Origin: Epiperipatus broadwayi | Taxonomy: Eukaryota > Onychophora > Udeonychophora > Euonychophora > Peripatidae | DNA length: 64,000 bases | Assembly: GCA_028023455.1 (NCBI GenBank) | Contig: JAQFVV010012395.1 | Coordinates: 7,691,998-7,755,997 of the forward strand | Direction: 5' to 3' | Shown here: positions 53,101 through 57,559 of the stretch, piece after piece | Position numbering within the stretch: position 1 is the first letter of the stretch | How the letters are laid out: every line of letters starts with the position of its first letter | Position numbers and translations under genes: made by a program | Notes under the pieces: generated by a model | What the model saw: only the letters and a program-made list of their open reading frames with translations | Databases searched by the model: none | What the model was told of the DNA's origin: nothing

Positions 53101-55385
53101 CACTTTAATAAATTAATATATTTATTAATATTTATTTTTTCTTAAATACTTTTATTGAAGTTGAAATATTTGTTTGTTTGTTTATTATTTGTTAACATTC
53201 TAGAGGGCAGTATAAAGATTTTTTTTCAATTTAATAACATTTTTTAACATAAAAATATTAACTTACTGCAGAAATATCTAGGTAGAATTATATTTATTAA
53301 ATGAAGTTAATTTATATTATAGTTGTGGTAAGCAGTTTTTTTTAAGATTTCTAATCAAGTAAAAATGTTAAACACTTTTCACTTAAAAGAATATTTTATA
53401 TTTTTAATCACTTATATACACATATATTATTTTGTACACATACTAAGTATGATATATACATAAGGGTTATACATTTTAAATTATAATAGAAATATATAGT
53501 GGTATATATGTATGTAAAAATATAAGTGTCCAGCCAATTTAAAGTATGATATAGTTTTACATTTTTACTTACTGTGTCAATGCTAAAAACTTAAAAATAA
53601 AAGAGGTAATTTTTTTTTTATATTAAATGCTTTTATTGACTGTGCACTAAAAAAATAAAATAGTCATTTCTTCAACAACAATTGGGGCTTTATATTTAAC
53701 TTAAAATAAAAGCATGAAGGATACAGAAATTAATTAAGTCAACCCCTATTTTTTTATAACAAGAGATTGATTTAATTAATTCCTGGACTCACCATGATTT
53801 TATTTCAAGTTAAATCTAAAAACCTCAATTGTGATTGAAAAAACTTTTTTTTTCTTTTTAGTGCATGATCAATAAAAGCATTTAATATAAAAAGGTTTTT
53901 ATCGTATTATTTTACTTGCTGTAACCCTCTCCTCATTCCAGGATTATTAATTTTTGCTGTTATATGGCATTCTTTTGCATAAATTTATATATATTATTTT
54001 TAATCCTTACAATTCTTAACTTTATATATTATAATTTTTTGAATGTTTTTATATCTAGATTATTTTCAGAGTGTGTATACAAAGATTTGTACTAATCCAT
54101 ATATAAGCAATATTAATATTCTTGTACATTTGCAGATTTACAGTTATTTCTGAATCTACACACACATATATTATTTATGATATAAAGTAATAAAATGATA
54201 TTACTTCTTAAATATTATTAATTTTGATTTAACTAAATTTTTTTATTTCTCTTGTTACAATTTGAGGATTTTAAATTATTTTATTATTTAAGGTCTCATT
54301 TAGCTTCAGTTTTCCAATGACTTCTTTGCTTAAACTGATGATAATTTTACAGAAACTATGTGGCATTTACTACTGTCACATTAGATTAATAAAAATCTTT
54401 ATAAATAATATAAATTTGATTGGTTTTTTTATGTATAAGATGCGATTAGTCTTTATCATGACTATGATTTAAAACTTTAGAAACATTCCATTATGCTTTA
54501 AAAGATAATAGTCATAGTTCCATAAAAAATTGCCATTAAATTTATAAAAACATTCAAAAGATATGTTTTAAATCATCAAATTTATTTTTTAGAAAAAAAT
54601 ACTTTCTAATGTTCACATTTTAATATTTTAATCATGCTAATGTAAATGCTTAATGATTTTGCATAAGTGATAATAATTACCACCAGAGGTCAGTCACACC
54701 CATGATTGACAAGAATAAGTACTTAATATCTATGGAAGTTTTATACCACACAAAATAGCACAATGACTTCTTTAGGTTACATTTAAACTTCATTGTCAAC
54801 AGTATGACAAACATAAAAAATCATGTACATTTCCAACAATGCAGTTTATGTGTAACATGAGAAATCTGTATATACTTGGACTTAGCAAATAATTCCTTTC
54901 CCACTAAAAAAAAATAATTCACATGTATCAGCAGCTATTCAATAACTGAGATTACTGAAAATATAATTACAGATCTAATATTAGGGTTATGTATCTATAC
55001 GAATTAGTGTAAAATTTTAGAATGCTTCAATATGCAAACTCTTAATTTAAATTTGAATGTTTCTGGAGATAAGAATGAATGTTTTGATAAAAATAACAAC
55101 AATATAATAAATTATCTAACCCTTAAAAATGAATGACTTTCAATGGTACTATAACTGGTGAAGCTTACTATATTATATATATGATCAAAATATTTTAAAA
55201 ATGAATTGTCAGTTTGTTACTAAAGTTTAATATTGCTTCTTTTAATAGCTGAAGTCCTGCAGGAAGCTGAAGTTGTGGCTTTAGATCGTCAAGAGTGTTT
55301 GAAATATCCCTATTTTCAAGGAGGTATAACTGAGAGAATGCTTTGTACTACCATGCCCAGCGCCACCAGGCGAGGAACTTGCTCA
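1884..55385 (+). CDS. Corin-like mosaic transmembrane serine protease gene, partial (7 internal exons)
   Basis: Seven exons on one strand splice into about 384 residues without a stop or phase conflict. Domain order is partial LDLa, LDLa, SRCR, activation site and S1 protease. Two LDLa repeats, then SRCR, then trypsin-like domain is the C-terminal layout of corin; TMPRSS2-type proteins have one LDLa, and matriptase has no SRCR. The SRCR-to-protease linker ends in a Cys (ECG) that should tether the cleaved chains to Cys122 (VRPVC). Corin in vertebrates is a type II membrane protein that cleaves pro-natriuretic peptides; the substrate here is unknown. The membrane anchor, any frizzled domains and the GDSGGP exon are outside the window. 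Sequons NES, NAT, NDT and NNT fit an extracellular location. The gene identity is inferred from family knowledge; the exon chain is read directly. Corin is favoured but not proven. Confidence 0.85.
3200..4670 (-). mobile_element. Non-LTR retrotransposon fragment, reverse transcriptase C-terminus, decayed
   Basis: Minus-strand translation gives discontinuous but ordered pieces of a LINE reverse transcriptase. From high to low coordinates: a segment around [18 protein letters not shown] (near 4360-4430); [11 protein letters not shown] (near 4060); [10 protein letters not shown] and LTYSK within a 71-residue open stretch (3818-4033); and a C-terminal zinc-knuckle-like CKLC[14 protein letters not shown] (3250-3340). 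The order RT thumb, then Cys/His knuckle, fits I/Jockey-superfamily LINEs. Stops and frameshifts show it is dead. The 5' end is missing. Clade assignment is by motif memory only. Confidence 0.6.
4138..4369. mobile_element. 202-bp insertion with a 15-bp target duplication inside the LINE fragment
   Basis: The LINE coding sequence reads up to AGCATTTATCATCAC (4138-4152) and resumes after AGCATTTGTCATCAT (4355-4369). Both repeats encode the same VMM-N-A stretch on the minus strand, so they are a target-site duplication. The 202 bp between them are foreign and less AT-rich than the surroundings. A 15-bp duplication suggests LINE-mediated insertion, such as a SINE, but I found no clear tRNA A/B boxes or poly(A) tail, so the family is unknown. 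Confidence 0.55.
5390..5840 (-). mobile_element. 3' end of a retroposed sequence (LINE or retrocopy) with poly(A) signal
   Basis: Minus strand: a 99-codon open stretch (5837-5538) ends in a stop, is followed by about 130 bp resembling a 3' UTR and then by AATAAAAAAAAA (about 5409-5398). An ORF, short UTR and polyadenylation signal running into an A-tract is the signature of a reverse-transcribed message. The peptide (with [14 protein letters not shown] and a basic [13 protein letters not shown] helix) loosely resembles C-terminal tails of some LINE ORFs, but I do not recognise the family. It could also be a processed pseudogene. Confidence 0.4.
8224..8340 (+). CDS. Exon B: complete LDLa repeat
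   Basis: A 117-bp exon, phase 1 to phase 1, acceptor CCCTAG and donor GTAAGT. It encodes a full six-cysteine LDLa module: [38 protein letters not shown] typical LDLa is one phase-1 exon, so the exon shape itself supports the call. The usual D-x-S-D-E calcium box is replaced by an all-acidic GEGEDEE stretch, which keeps the key acidic side chains. The upstream join makes Asp; the downstream join makes Val at the start of the SRCR region. Confidence 0.92.
9562..9740 (+). mobile_element. tRNA-derived SINE
   Basis: A pol III A box TGGCTCAATTGG (9571-9582) and a B box GGTTTGAATCC (9629-9639) are about 47 bp apart, as in a tRNA gene. The arms do not form a clean cloverleaf, and the sequence runs on through an unrelated body to an ATTTAAATAAAG tail near 9720-9730. 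That marks a SINE and not a working tRNA. The A and B boxes are close to consensus, so the insertion may be fairly recent. The family is not identified. Confidence 0.65.
10604..10662 (+). repeat. (AAT)n(GAT)n(AAT)n microsatellite
   Basis: Compound trinucleotide repeat: AAT units, then seven GAT-type units, then AAT units again. It abuts the left end of the 10.69-12.53 kb element. A matching TAA/CAA repeat sits just outside the right end (12534-12566), so the element probably inserted into, or carries, simple repeats. Confidence 0.85.
10688..12531. mobile_element. 1.84-kb element with about 68-bp terminal inverted repeats
   Basis: The left end (10688-10755) and the reverse complement of the right end (12463-12531) match closely over about 68 bp, sharing AATAGTATG-AAACTGAACCCTACC and a CTGATGG-GCTCTTTTTCAC block. 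The interior has no transposase I can see. Its left half (10.79-11.65 kb) is made of degenerate tandem units around ACATAATATTACGGTAAAAG and AACAAATACTTTGTTTTTAG, with a strong T/G strand bias. It looks like a non-autonomous DNA transposon. The superfamily is unknown because no clear target duplication is visible. Confidence 0.65.
10778..11660 (+). repeat. Degenerate T/G-rich tandem repeat array
   Basis: Blocks carrying TTACATAATATTA-GGTAA recur near 10778, 10873 and 11068. Blocks carrying AACAAA-ACTTTG-TTTTTAGATGGT followed by a G-run recur near 10990, 11152, 11250 and 11380. Unit length is irregular because of long T-runs. The plus strand is almost free of C over much of this stretch. A G-rich stretch at 11613-11638 has four runs of three or more G. 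Confidence 0.55.
12684..14900 (-). mobile_element. RTE-clade LINE, antisense, decayed copy 1
   Basis: Minus-strand translation recovers RTE pieces in order: a segment with [18 protein letters not shown] and [13 protein letters not shown] (near 14.65-14.85 kb), a reverse transcriptase part with [11 protein letters not shown] (near 13.33 kb) and [10 protein letters not shown]-like sequence (near 13.23 kb), then the C-terminal region. It ends at a (CAT)n run (12684-12700), the simple-repeat tail typical of RTE elements. Many stops and frameshifts. The copy is interrupted near 14.05-14.22 kb by a (TA)n run and a GC-richer unidentified insert. Confidence 0.7.
15223..15388 (+). CDS. Exon C: N-terminal half of the SRCR domain
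   Basis: A 166-bp exon, phase 1 in and phase 2 out, acceptor TTTTACAG and donor GTAAGA. The encoded 54 residues run through [18 protein letters not shown] and EICLQLTF. The pattern G-x-W-x3-C ... W ... C-x3-L-x-F is the first half of a scavenger receptor cysteine-rich fold (normally VC..W..ACRQLGF). It lacks the usual leading VRL strand. Family assignment rests on this pattern plus its position between LDLa and the protease. The phase-2 join supplies an Arg codon. Confidence 0.85.
15885..17027 (+). repeat. Tandem duplication, copy 1 (interrupted)
   Basis: Starts TAAATAAATCAATTATTTTA and ends AAACGCTTTTGTAT. It is nearly identical to 17171-17363 once the 948-bp insertion at 15983-16930 is removed. 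Both carry the blocks ATATAGCGCGATGTTTTA and AAACAGCATTAAGCTGTTG. The second block contains a small palindrome, CAGCATTAAGCTG. Confidence 0.9.
15983..16930. mobile_element. pogo/Tigger-like DNA transposon (non-autonomous or decayed), TA target duplication
   Basis: A 948-bp insertion bounded by TA dinucleotides, with inverted termini: CTGGGTCTCGTTTTACGCG on the left (15986-16004), and on the right the same sequence inverted with one G/T difference (16909-16927). The sister copy at 17171-17363 reads AACTATAAATG uninterrupted, so the empty site is preserved and the TA duplication is exact. TA targeting and a terminus with CTCGTTTTA match pogo/Tigger-type Tc1-mariner elements by family knowledge. 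No intact transposase is visible. CpG-containing motifs are still present inside, in contrast to the flanks. Confidence 0.8.
17171..17363 (+). repeat. Tandem duplication, copy 2 (empty-site copy)
   Basis: An uninterrupted 193-bp copy of the unit at 15885-17027. It differs from copy 1 by a handful of substitutions only (for example GCACACGCGC for GCACATGCGC, GGCCATC for GGTCATC). It serves as the reference pre-insertion allele for the pogo-like element. Confidence 0.9.
17364..22640 (+). other. Extremely AT-rich stretch without recognisable elements
   Basis: About 5.3 kb of AT-rich sequence. It contains a perfect 28-bp tandem duplication (20172-20227) and a C10-type homopolymer run (near 20699-20709). 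The 20.4-21.6 kb part is pyrimidine-rich on the plus strand with short minus-strand open stretches (such as 21322-21507), which could be an old antisense element. I could not match it to any family. Confidence 0.5.
20172..20227 (+). repeat. Perfect 28-bp tandem duplication
   Basis: Two identical adjacent copies of a 28-bp unit beginning CAGCGATTAACTTTTTATTT. Identity is complete, so it is a recent slippage or duplication event. Confidence 0.95.
23390..25010 (+). mobile_element. RTE-clade LINE, sense, decayed copy 2 (endonuclease region)
   Basis: Plus-strand translation in shifting frames gives endonuclease-region pieces of an RTE element: [10 protein letters not shown] and FKIIMGHFN (near 24010-24060, matching the DVQKA..T....VMGDFN pattern), then [10 protein letters not shown] (near 24235), VFNRSYTG and LETKLTKK (near 24280-24370). 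It shares its 5' start (GTTGCCTGATAATTGTT versus GTCACCTGATAATTCTT) with the copy at 45.0 kb. Stops are frequent. It lies in sense orientation inside intron 3. Confidence 0.7.
25564..25692. repeat. Small foldback repeat, about 36-bp arms
   Basis: Arms 25564-25602 and 25655-25692 are inverted copies sharing AGTGAG-TATATGTAAACTAAC. The spacer is about 52 bp. Total length of about 130 bp fits a small MITE. Confidence 0.7.
25942..26783. repeat. Inverted repeat with 140-bp arms around a 560-bp core
   Basis: The left arm (25942-26081) and inverted right arm (26644-26783) match at roughly 88-90%, for example over AATTGGCTGA--GCTTTTGAG and the 36 bp that follow. The core holds a minus-strand pol III B-box-like GGGTTTGAATCC (near 26112-26123) but no convincing A box. 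The layout is that of a non-autonomous foldback transposon or two head-to-head copies. No transposase is visible. Confidence 0.75.
27216..27376 (+). CDS. Exon D: C-terminal half of the SRCR domain
   Basis: A 161-bp exon, phase 2 in and phase 1 out, acceptor GTTTTACAG and donor GTGAGT. Its 53 residues include [14 protein letters not shown] and [16 protein letters not shown]. The C-(x)9-C ending, with the last Cys in a hydrophobic strand (IIFIAC), is the C-terminal disulfide pattern of SRCR domains. The W/F-x-x-L-x-N-x-E-S-x-N layout resembles the corresponding part of corin. NES is a possible N-glycosylation site. The join to the protease exon gives YGECG, placing the interchain Cys immediately after. 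Confidence 0.88.
28337..28369 (+). repeat. (TA)n(TG)n microsatellite
   Basis: A TATATATATATA run passing into about eleven uninterrupted TG units. Confidence 0.95.
30405..30600 (+). mobile_element. Possible tRNA-derived SINE, diverged
   Basis: A tRNA-like head: A-box-like GAGCATAATGATTAGCAC (30417-30434) and B-box-like CAGGTATAAATC (30460-30471), about 40 bp apart. A non-tRNA body follows. The B box differs from GGTTCGAATC at the T-loop positions, so the copy would be inactive. The call is tentative. Confidence 0.4.
32110..34510 (+). repeat. 2.4-kb diverged duplication, copy D1
   Basis: Collinear with 39808-42210 over its whole length, with many small indels, at roughly 80% identity by eye. 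Shared landmarks: GTGCCACTAGG near the start, GATCTGGG-AA near 32.90 kb, TCAATATTCAAGAGG near 33.23 kb, AAAGAACTAGCAAGAA near 33.88 kb and TTTTTAATG-AAA at the end. No coding content was recognised. It could be an old repeat family or a segmental duplication within the intron. Confidence 0.85.
34870..37735 (-). mobile_element. Ty3/Gypsy LTR retrotransposon pol region, decayed
   Basis: Minus-strand pieces in canonical order. Protease-side linker [10 protein letters not shown] and IPFE (37.3-37.4 kb). Reverse transcriptase: [13 protein letters not shown], then the catalytic YMDDVV box and [16 protein letters not shown] in a 136-codon open stretch (36394-36804). Integrase: [16 protein letters not shown] (about 35.63 kb), SPIDFYGDF (about 35.43 kb) and [12 protein letters not shown] (about 35.03 kb). 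In the integrase zinc region the His pair is visible and the Cys pair is degraded. Many stops and frameshifts show the element is dead. Integrase downstream of RT is the Ty3/Gypsy order. LTRs were not identified. Confidence 0.75.
37740..38460 (-). mobile_element. RTE-clade LINE fragment (copy 3) nested in the Gypsy element
   Basis: A 77-codon minus-strand stretch (38061-38294) reads [33 protein letters not shown] and [11 protein letters not shown], the signature C-terminus of RTE reverse transcriptases. Downstream, WAGHISRR-like sequence follows, ending in a (CAT)n tail near 37756-37770. Upstream homology starts abruptly near 38455 ([12 protein letters not shown]). It is a typical 5'-truncated RTE insertion of about 0.7 kb, lying between the gag-like and pol segments of the Gypsy element in the same orientation. 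Confidence 0.8.
38478..39480 (-). mobile_element. Probable gag region of the Gypsy element
   Basis: A 132-codon minus-strand open stretch (38494-38892) carries [32 protein letters not shown] and [11 protein letters not shown]. Helical, hydrophilic sequence of this kind is compatible with a retrotransposon capsid-type gag. Its position, upstream of the pol pieces on the same strand and separated from them only by the RTE insert, is the main argument. There is no zinc knuckle. The part from 38.9 to 39.48 kb is more decayed. The identity is inferred. Confidence 0.45.
39808..42210 (+). repeat. 2.4-kb diverged duplication, copy D2
   Basis: Partner of 32110-34510 in the same orientation, ending about 140 bp before the protease exon. 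Relative to D1 it has gained a perfect 68-bp palindrome (41128-41195) and a 20-bp tandem doubling of TATGGATTTGTTTTA (40657-40692). Confidence 0.85.
41128..41195. repeat. Perfect 68-bp palindrome with (AT)n centre
   Basis: GGATCTATTACTTAATATCA is followed by (TA)n and then the exact inverted sequence ending GGATCC-side at 41195. The sequence reads the same on both strands across the full length. The D1 copy has only the single half-site AAGTAATAGATGCATAAA, so the palindrome arose in D2 after the duplication. Confidence 0.95.
42351..42531 (+). CDS. Exon E: activation site and start of the S1 protease domain (His57)
   Basis: A 181-bp exon, phase 1 in and phase 2 out, donor GTAAGT. It encodes [20 protein letters not shown]. 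The dibasic KR followed by IVGG is the zymogen cleavage site, after which Ile16 would insert and activate the enzyme. Downstream come GKWPWHV, VCGGSVI (Cys42) and VLTAAHCF, with catalytic His57 and Cys58. The ECG cysteine fits the disulfide that keeps the SRCR stem attached to the protease after cleavage. NAT (after GGE) is a possible glycosylation site. All hallmarks of a functional N-terminal protease half are present. Confidence 0.95.
42820..43320 (-). mobile_element. Penelope-like element remnant, GIY-YIG endonuclease region
   Basis: Minus-strand translation from 43310 gives [20 protein letters not shown], then ATRVAQH, then EGNSIFIEH, across frameshifts. The pattern VY-x-I-x-C-P ... YYGET ... 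R-x2-QH matches GIY-YIG endonuclease modules at the C-terminus of Penelope-like retroelements. A further segment, [12 protein letters not shown] (near 43080), is typical of the helix that follows. The region down to about 42.8 kb may be its 3' UTR. The reverse transcriptase part is not recognisable upstream. Confidence 0.6.
43655..43700 (+). promoter_or_regulatory. Core-promoter-like segment (TATA plus initiator), possibly from an LTR
   Basis: TATAAATAG (43656-43664) is followed about 20-25 bp later by CGGACAGTTAGTCG, an initiator-like CAGT context. Downstream to about 44010 is a less AT-rich leader-like stretch ending in a possible splice donor (CCTAG|GTAATA). Such a layout occurs in retroelement LTRs. 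I found no LTR ends, so the origin is inferred. Confidence 0.3.
45020..46860 (+). mobile_element. RTE-clade LINE, sense, decayed copy 4 (internally deleted)
   Basis: It starts with the same 5' landmark as the 23.4-kb copy. Endonuclease pieces [20 protein letters not shown] and [10 protein letters not shown] lie at 45.64-45.77 kb, and FDTKLK near 45.98 kb. Near 46.65 kb the sequence jumps to the C-terminal end ([11 protein letters not shown], parallel to the WIPRDCKK segment of the 37.7-kb copy) and ends with TTGACAATGG-TGATAATGACC. Most of the reverse transcriptase is therefore missing. Heavily mutated. Confidence 0.65.
47056..47370. repeat. 315-bp foldback element (MITE-like)
   Basis: Nearly the whole element folds on itself. 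Left-arm landmarks GCTAATTGCTCAA, GAGATAAATGCTTA, CAATGGTTTCATGC and CTCCTCAGAGA recur inverted on the right, about a centre near 47212. Arms are about 145-150 bp with roughly 85-90% match. A 15-bp direct repeat (ACTTTGAATGTTAAT) lies at 46979-46993 and 47370-47384. It has no coding capacity. It lies in intron 5. Confidence 0.85.
49809..50110 (+). CDS. Exon F: central S1 protease domain (Asp102)
   Basis: A 302-bp exon, phase 2 in and phase 1 out, acceptor T13CAG and donor GTAAAG. It encodes RVRAGTWRL (the VRLG-type strand), then [14 protein letters not shown] with catalytic Asp102, then YVRPVCLPL, where Cys122 is expected to bridge to the activation-peptide Cys. Near the end [12 protein letters not shown] aligns with the usual C-x-(V/I)-T-G-W-G strand: Cys136 is replaced by Gly and Trp141 by Phe. 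Two sequons (NDT, NNT) lie just before this strand. The protein stays in frame to the next exon. Confidence 0.95.
51079..51602. repeat. 524-bp foldback element with about 215-bp arms
   Basis: Arms 51079-51315 and 51378-51602 are inverted copies. Landmarks: TAATAAATTGAAAGTTGC at the ends, AATGTTGTTTCTCAGACAGCC, GACACATGACAGAGATTTTGA, AAGTTAAGAGAAGGGTGGTA-type sequence and TCTTGGCTTGAAAGCATGAA. The loop is about 60 bp. The arms are less AT-rich than the surroundings and match at about 90%. No coding potential; a MITE-like or foldback transposon. Confidence 0.88.
53612..53895. repeat. 284-bp foldback element (MITE-like)
   Basis: The outer arms TTTTATATTAAATGCTTTTA / TAAAAGCATTTAATATAAAA are inverted copies, followed by GTGCACTAAAA / TTTTAGTGCAT. 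Inner blocks CAACAATTGGGG and ATTTAACTTAAAATAAAA also recur inverted on the right, so arms span most of the element, with a centre near 53755. Confidence 0.8.
55249..55385 (+). CDS. Exon G: S1 protease segment up to the catalytic-serine exon
   Basis: A 137-bp exon, phase 1 in and phase 0 out, donor GTAAGT. It encodes [20 protein letters not shown] with Cys168, then ITERMLCTT with Cys182, and ends [10 protein letters not shown] with Cys191. The next codons should be GDSGGP in an exon beyond the window. Counting back from Cys191, the primary specificity position 189 (Asp in trypsin-like enzymes, usually DSC or DAC) is Gly in GTC. The RERM/ICAGY region normally reads ICAG; here it is LCTT. The exon is intact and in frame. 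Confidence 0.93.
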
Positions 55386-55907
55386 GTAAGTTTTAACTAA
55401 TTTGATATTTACATTATTTATACATAATCAAAATGTTTTTCATGAGATCCAAACATGTTTTTAAGGTTAATCAGGGTGTATTGTGTGTGTAGCACTTTAT
55501 TAATATATATATAATTTCAGGGTAGTATAACTGTTTCAGAAGATGATTTTCCATATAAAAGCAGACTGAAAAAGAGTGAGTAAATCTCACTCTCTACTTG
55601 GTTAAAAAAACAACCTATTCTTAATATAATTTATTACACACGCATATACATATAGTAATTGAATGTTCATGGATTTTAGATTATTTCAATTATGTGATTT
55701 GGTCACATGTGGTGGTATAATAAAGTTAGAGTGAAAAACCCACACACATATATATTTATATATCGATACATATTGGCAGACTGAGATGAGTATATATGTA
55801 ACTGAAAAATGTTGGTGTGGAACTCAGGATTCCACTTTTTCAAGGAATACACTCCAGATACTTCAGGTTTGGGAGTAAAATAATTTATACATATGTGTGG
55901 AAAATGT

Positions 55908-56088
55908 TTTTTACTCCAGCTGGTCCTCAATATAGAAAACGATAGTTCATTTCTCTTTCTTTCCTAGCAGAACTGAAGGAATTGAAGAGTGCGTTTTTTC
56001 AATCCCTTCTCCTTCAACTCCACACTAACACATATCTGTCTACTCGTAATAACTATCGTTTTCTACATTGAGGACCAGCTGGAGTAAA
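55908..56088. repeat. 97-bp segment between 42-bp inverted repeats
   Basis: Inverted repeats 55908-55949 and 56047-56088 (GTTTTTTACTCCAGCTGGTC ... AACGATAGTT) match at 41 of 42 positions by eye. The enclosed 97 bp contain GAAGGAATTGAA-N11-TTCAATCCCTTC, itself a stem-loop, and then CACACTAACACATAT. It forms the outer tip of F copy 1. Confidence 0.85.
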
Positions 56089-56666
56089 AAACCTCCGGAT
56101 GAATAAATAAAATGGCCAACAGAATACCAATCTTTTTAGGATGGCATGGGAATTCACATTCAAATGGCAAGCAACAGATAAAGATGAACTGTTTAAAACT
56201 GTAAGAACTTTATAATTAATGAACATTAAAGTAAAAACTTTCCATATTTAAATAATTGCAATAGAATCCTATCTGACCAACTTTATTTACTAATAAGTAA
56301 TTTTAATTTGGTGTATTTCTTTGTAAAATCATTTCCATTTTTTTTTTTTGTTCTTTTAAGTTTTATTATGACTGTTTTGTGTTTTGTTAAATTAAATTTT
56401 ATAAATGTTAAACTTAAGTTGGGCGTGAATGGCTATATAGATTTGTAAAGTTATATTAGGGGAAGGTAATCTTAGGTTATTTGTTTTGCAGTTAAATTGG
56501 GTCAATGGATTAGATGTATTGATGTAATTAGTAAATGCAGCAGGAGATCCGCTATGGGAAGGATTGCATATATATGCCACACACCTTCTGTTTGCCTATG
56601 GATGGGATTGTAAGTCGGCAAAAAGGACCGCAGTCCATTCCTATGGAGTTTTTGTTTATTGTTCTG

Positions 56667-56700
56667 CTCGCCAACAGATGTAGCATTCCTGTTGGTTGAG
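56667..56700 (-). other. Stem-loop in F1 (covarying with F2 and F3)
   Basis: CCAACAG / CTGTTGG stem of seven pairs around an 11-base loop that reads GAATGCTACAT on the minus strand. An outer CTC/GAG clamp is separated by an internal loop. The homologous sites in F2 and F3 have a different stem sequence with the same loop core. Confidence 0.7.
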
Positions 56701-57559
56701 AGACAATGTCTTCTCTAACTCTACTTACTGTTCAGATGAACATTCCTGACAGTATAGTATTTTGTGTTGTTGTATTCATGCTGCATTGAATACATCGATA
56801 TATCCGATGGATTGATGTTGATTTGACTGCAAACTTTTTGGCCTAAGGTTAAATAAGGGATAGAACATTTTTCTTTTCAAATACAATCTATATAGTCTAT
56901 TCATACTCGACATTTTAAATAAAAATGCATTAAATTTAAGTTGGGTCTGGATGTTGCATGGATTCGTTATCGGTTAATTATGTTTTTGGTTTTCATATTT
57001 GATCAAAATATATAGACATTCGGTAAATAATGATACCTTACAGTGAGTATCTAAAATGTATTTATTCGGATGTCTTTTAAGTTATTGGTGTCACTGTGGT
57101 ATCTTATGATGAATACCAGTGGGTTTTTTGTATTCCTTATGCAATTGATGGTATCAATGATTTTGTATTTTGATCGTTTATGTTTATTTTGAAATGTTTT
57201 TGACCATGTAATCTATGTAACCGATCTATACTCAACATTTTAAAAACACATTTTATAAATCCATCTGTGCGAACTTATGTATATTTATAAAAATTAAAAT
57301 GTAAATTAAATTTTAAAATGTAAACATGCTAAAATAATAATGTTAAATTTTATATATATGTGCGTAAATAAATGTTTGTATGTTAATTACTGGCAGTGGC
57401 TTATTTTATTCTTTTTTAAAAAAATTATTCTTAGATAAGAATTTATAAAATATAAATCTCTGCTGTTCCACTGACCTAGTGACAATGGGCTAACGACCGG
57501 ATATCAAAATATTTAAAATAAAAAAAAATTGTTTTTTTTTTCTATTATTTTGATTTCAT

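Larger units (their letters stand above)
50111..55248 (+). other. Intron 6
   Basis: A 5.1-kb intron, phase 1, acceptor TTTAATAG. It contains two foldback elements (51.08-51.60 and 53.61-53.90 kb). The stretch 52.88-53.07 kb shares short blocks with 30.17-30.27 kb. The rest is AT-rich with nothing recognised. Confidence 0.8.
55908..57511 (-). repeat. F repeat family, copy F1 (left arm of giant inverted repeat)
   Basis: Read on the minus strand it is collinear with F2 (57560-59140) at about 75-80% by eye. Shared landmarks: CGGTCGTTAGCCCATTGTCA, CACTGCCAGTAATTAACAT, TTGATCAAATATGAAAACCA, CTTAAATTTAATGCAT, AACTCCATAGGAA, CTTACTGTAAAT-like outer AT-rich part and GGTCCTCAATGTA. F1 is the most diverged of the three copies, and its tip segment is inverted relative to F2 and F3. 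No recognised coding domain. Confidence 0.85.

Noticed and set aside
55519-55581. TTTCAG|GGTAGT followed by 20 open codons (GSITVSEDD...) in phase 0 with exon G
   Set aside because: It could splice in frame, but it lacks the GDSGGP serine motif every active S1 protease needs and stops at once. Probably a chance acceptor; at most a rare truncating exon.
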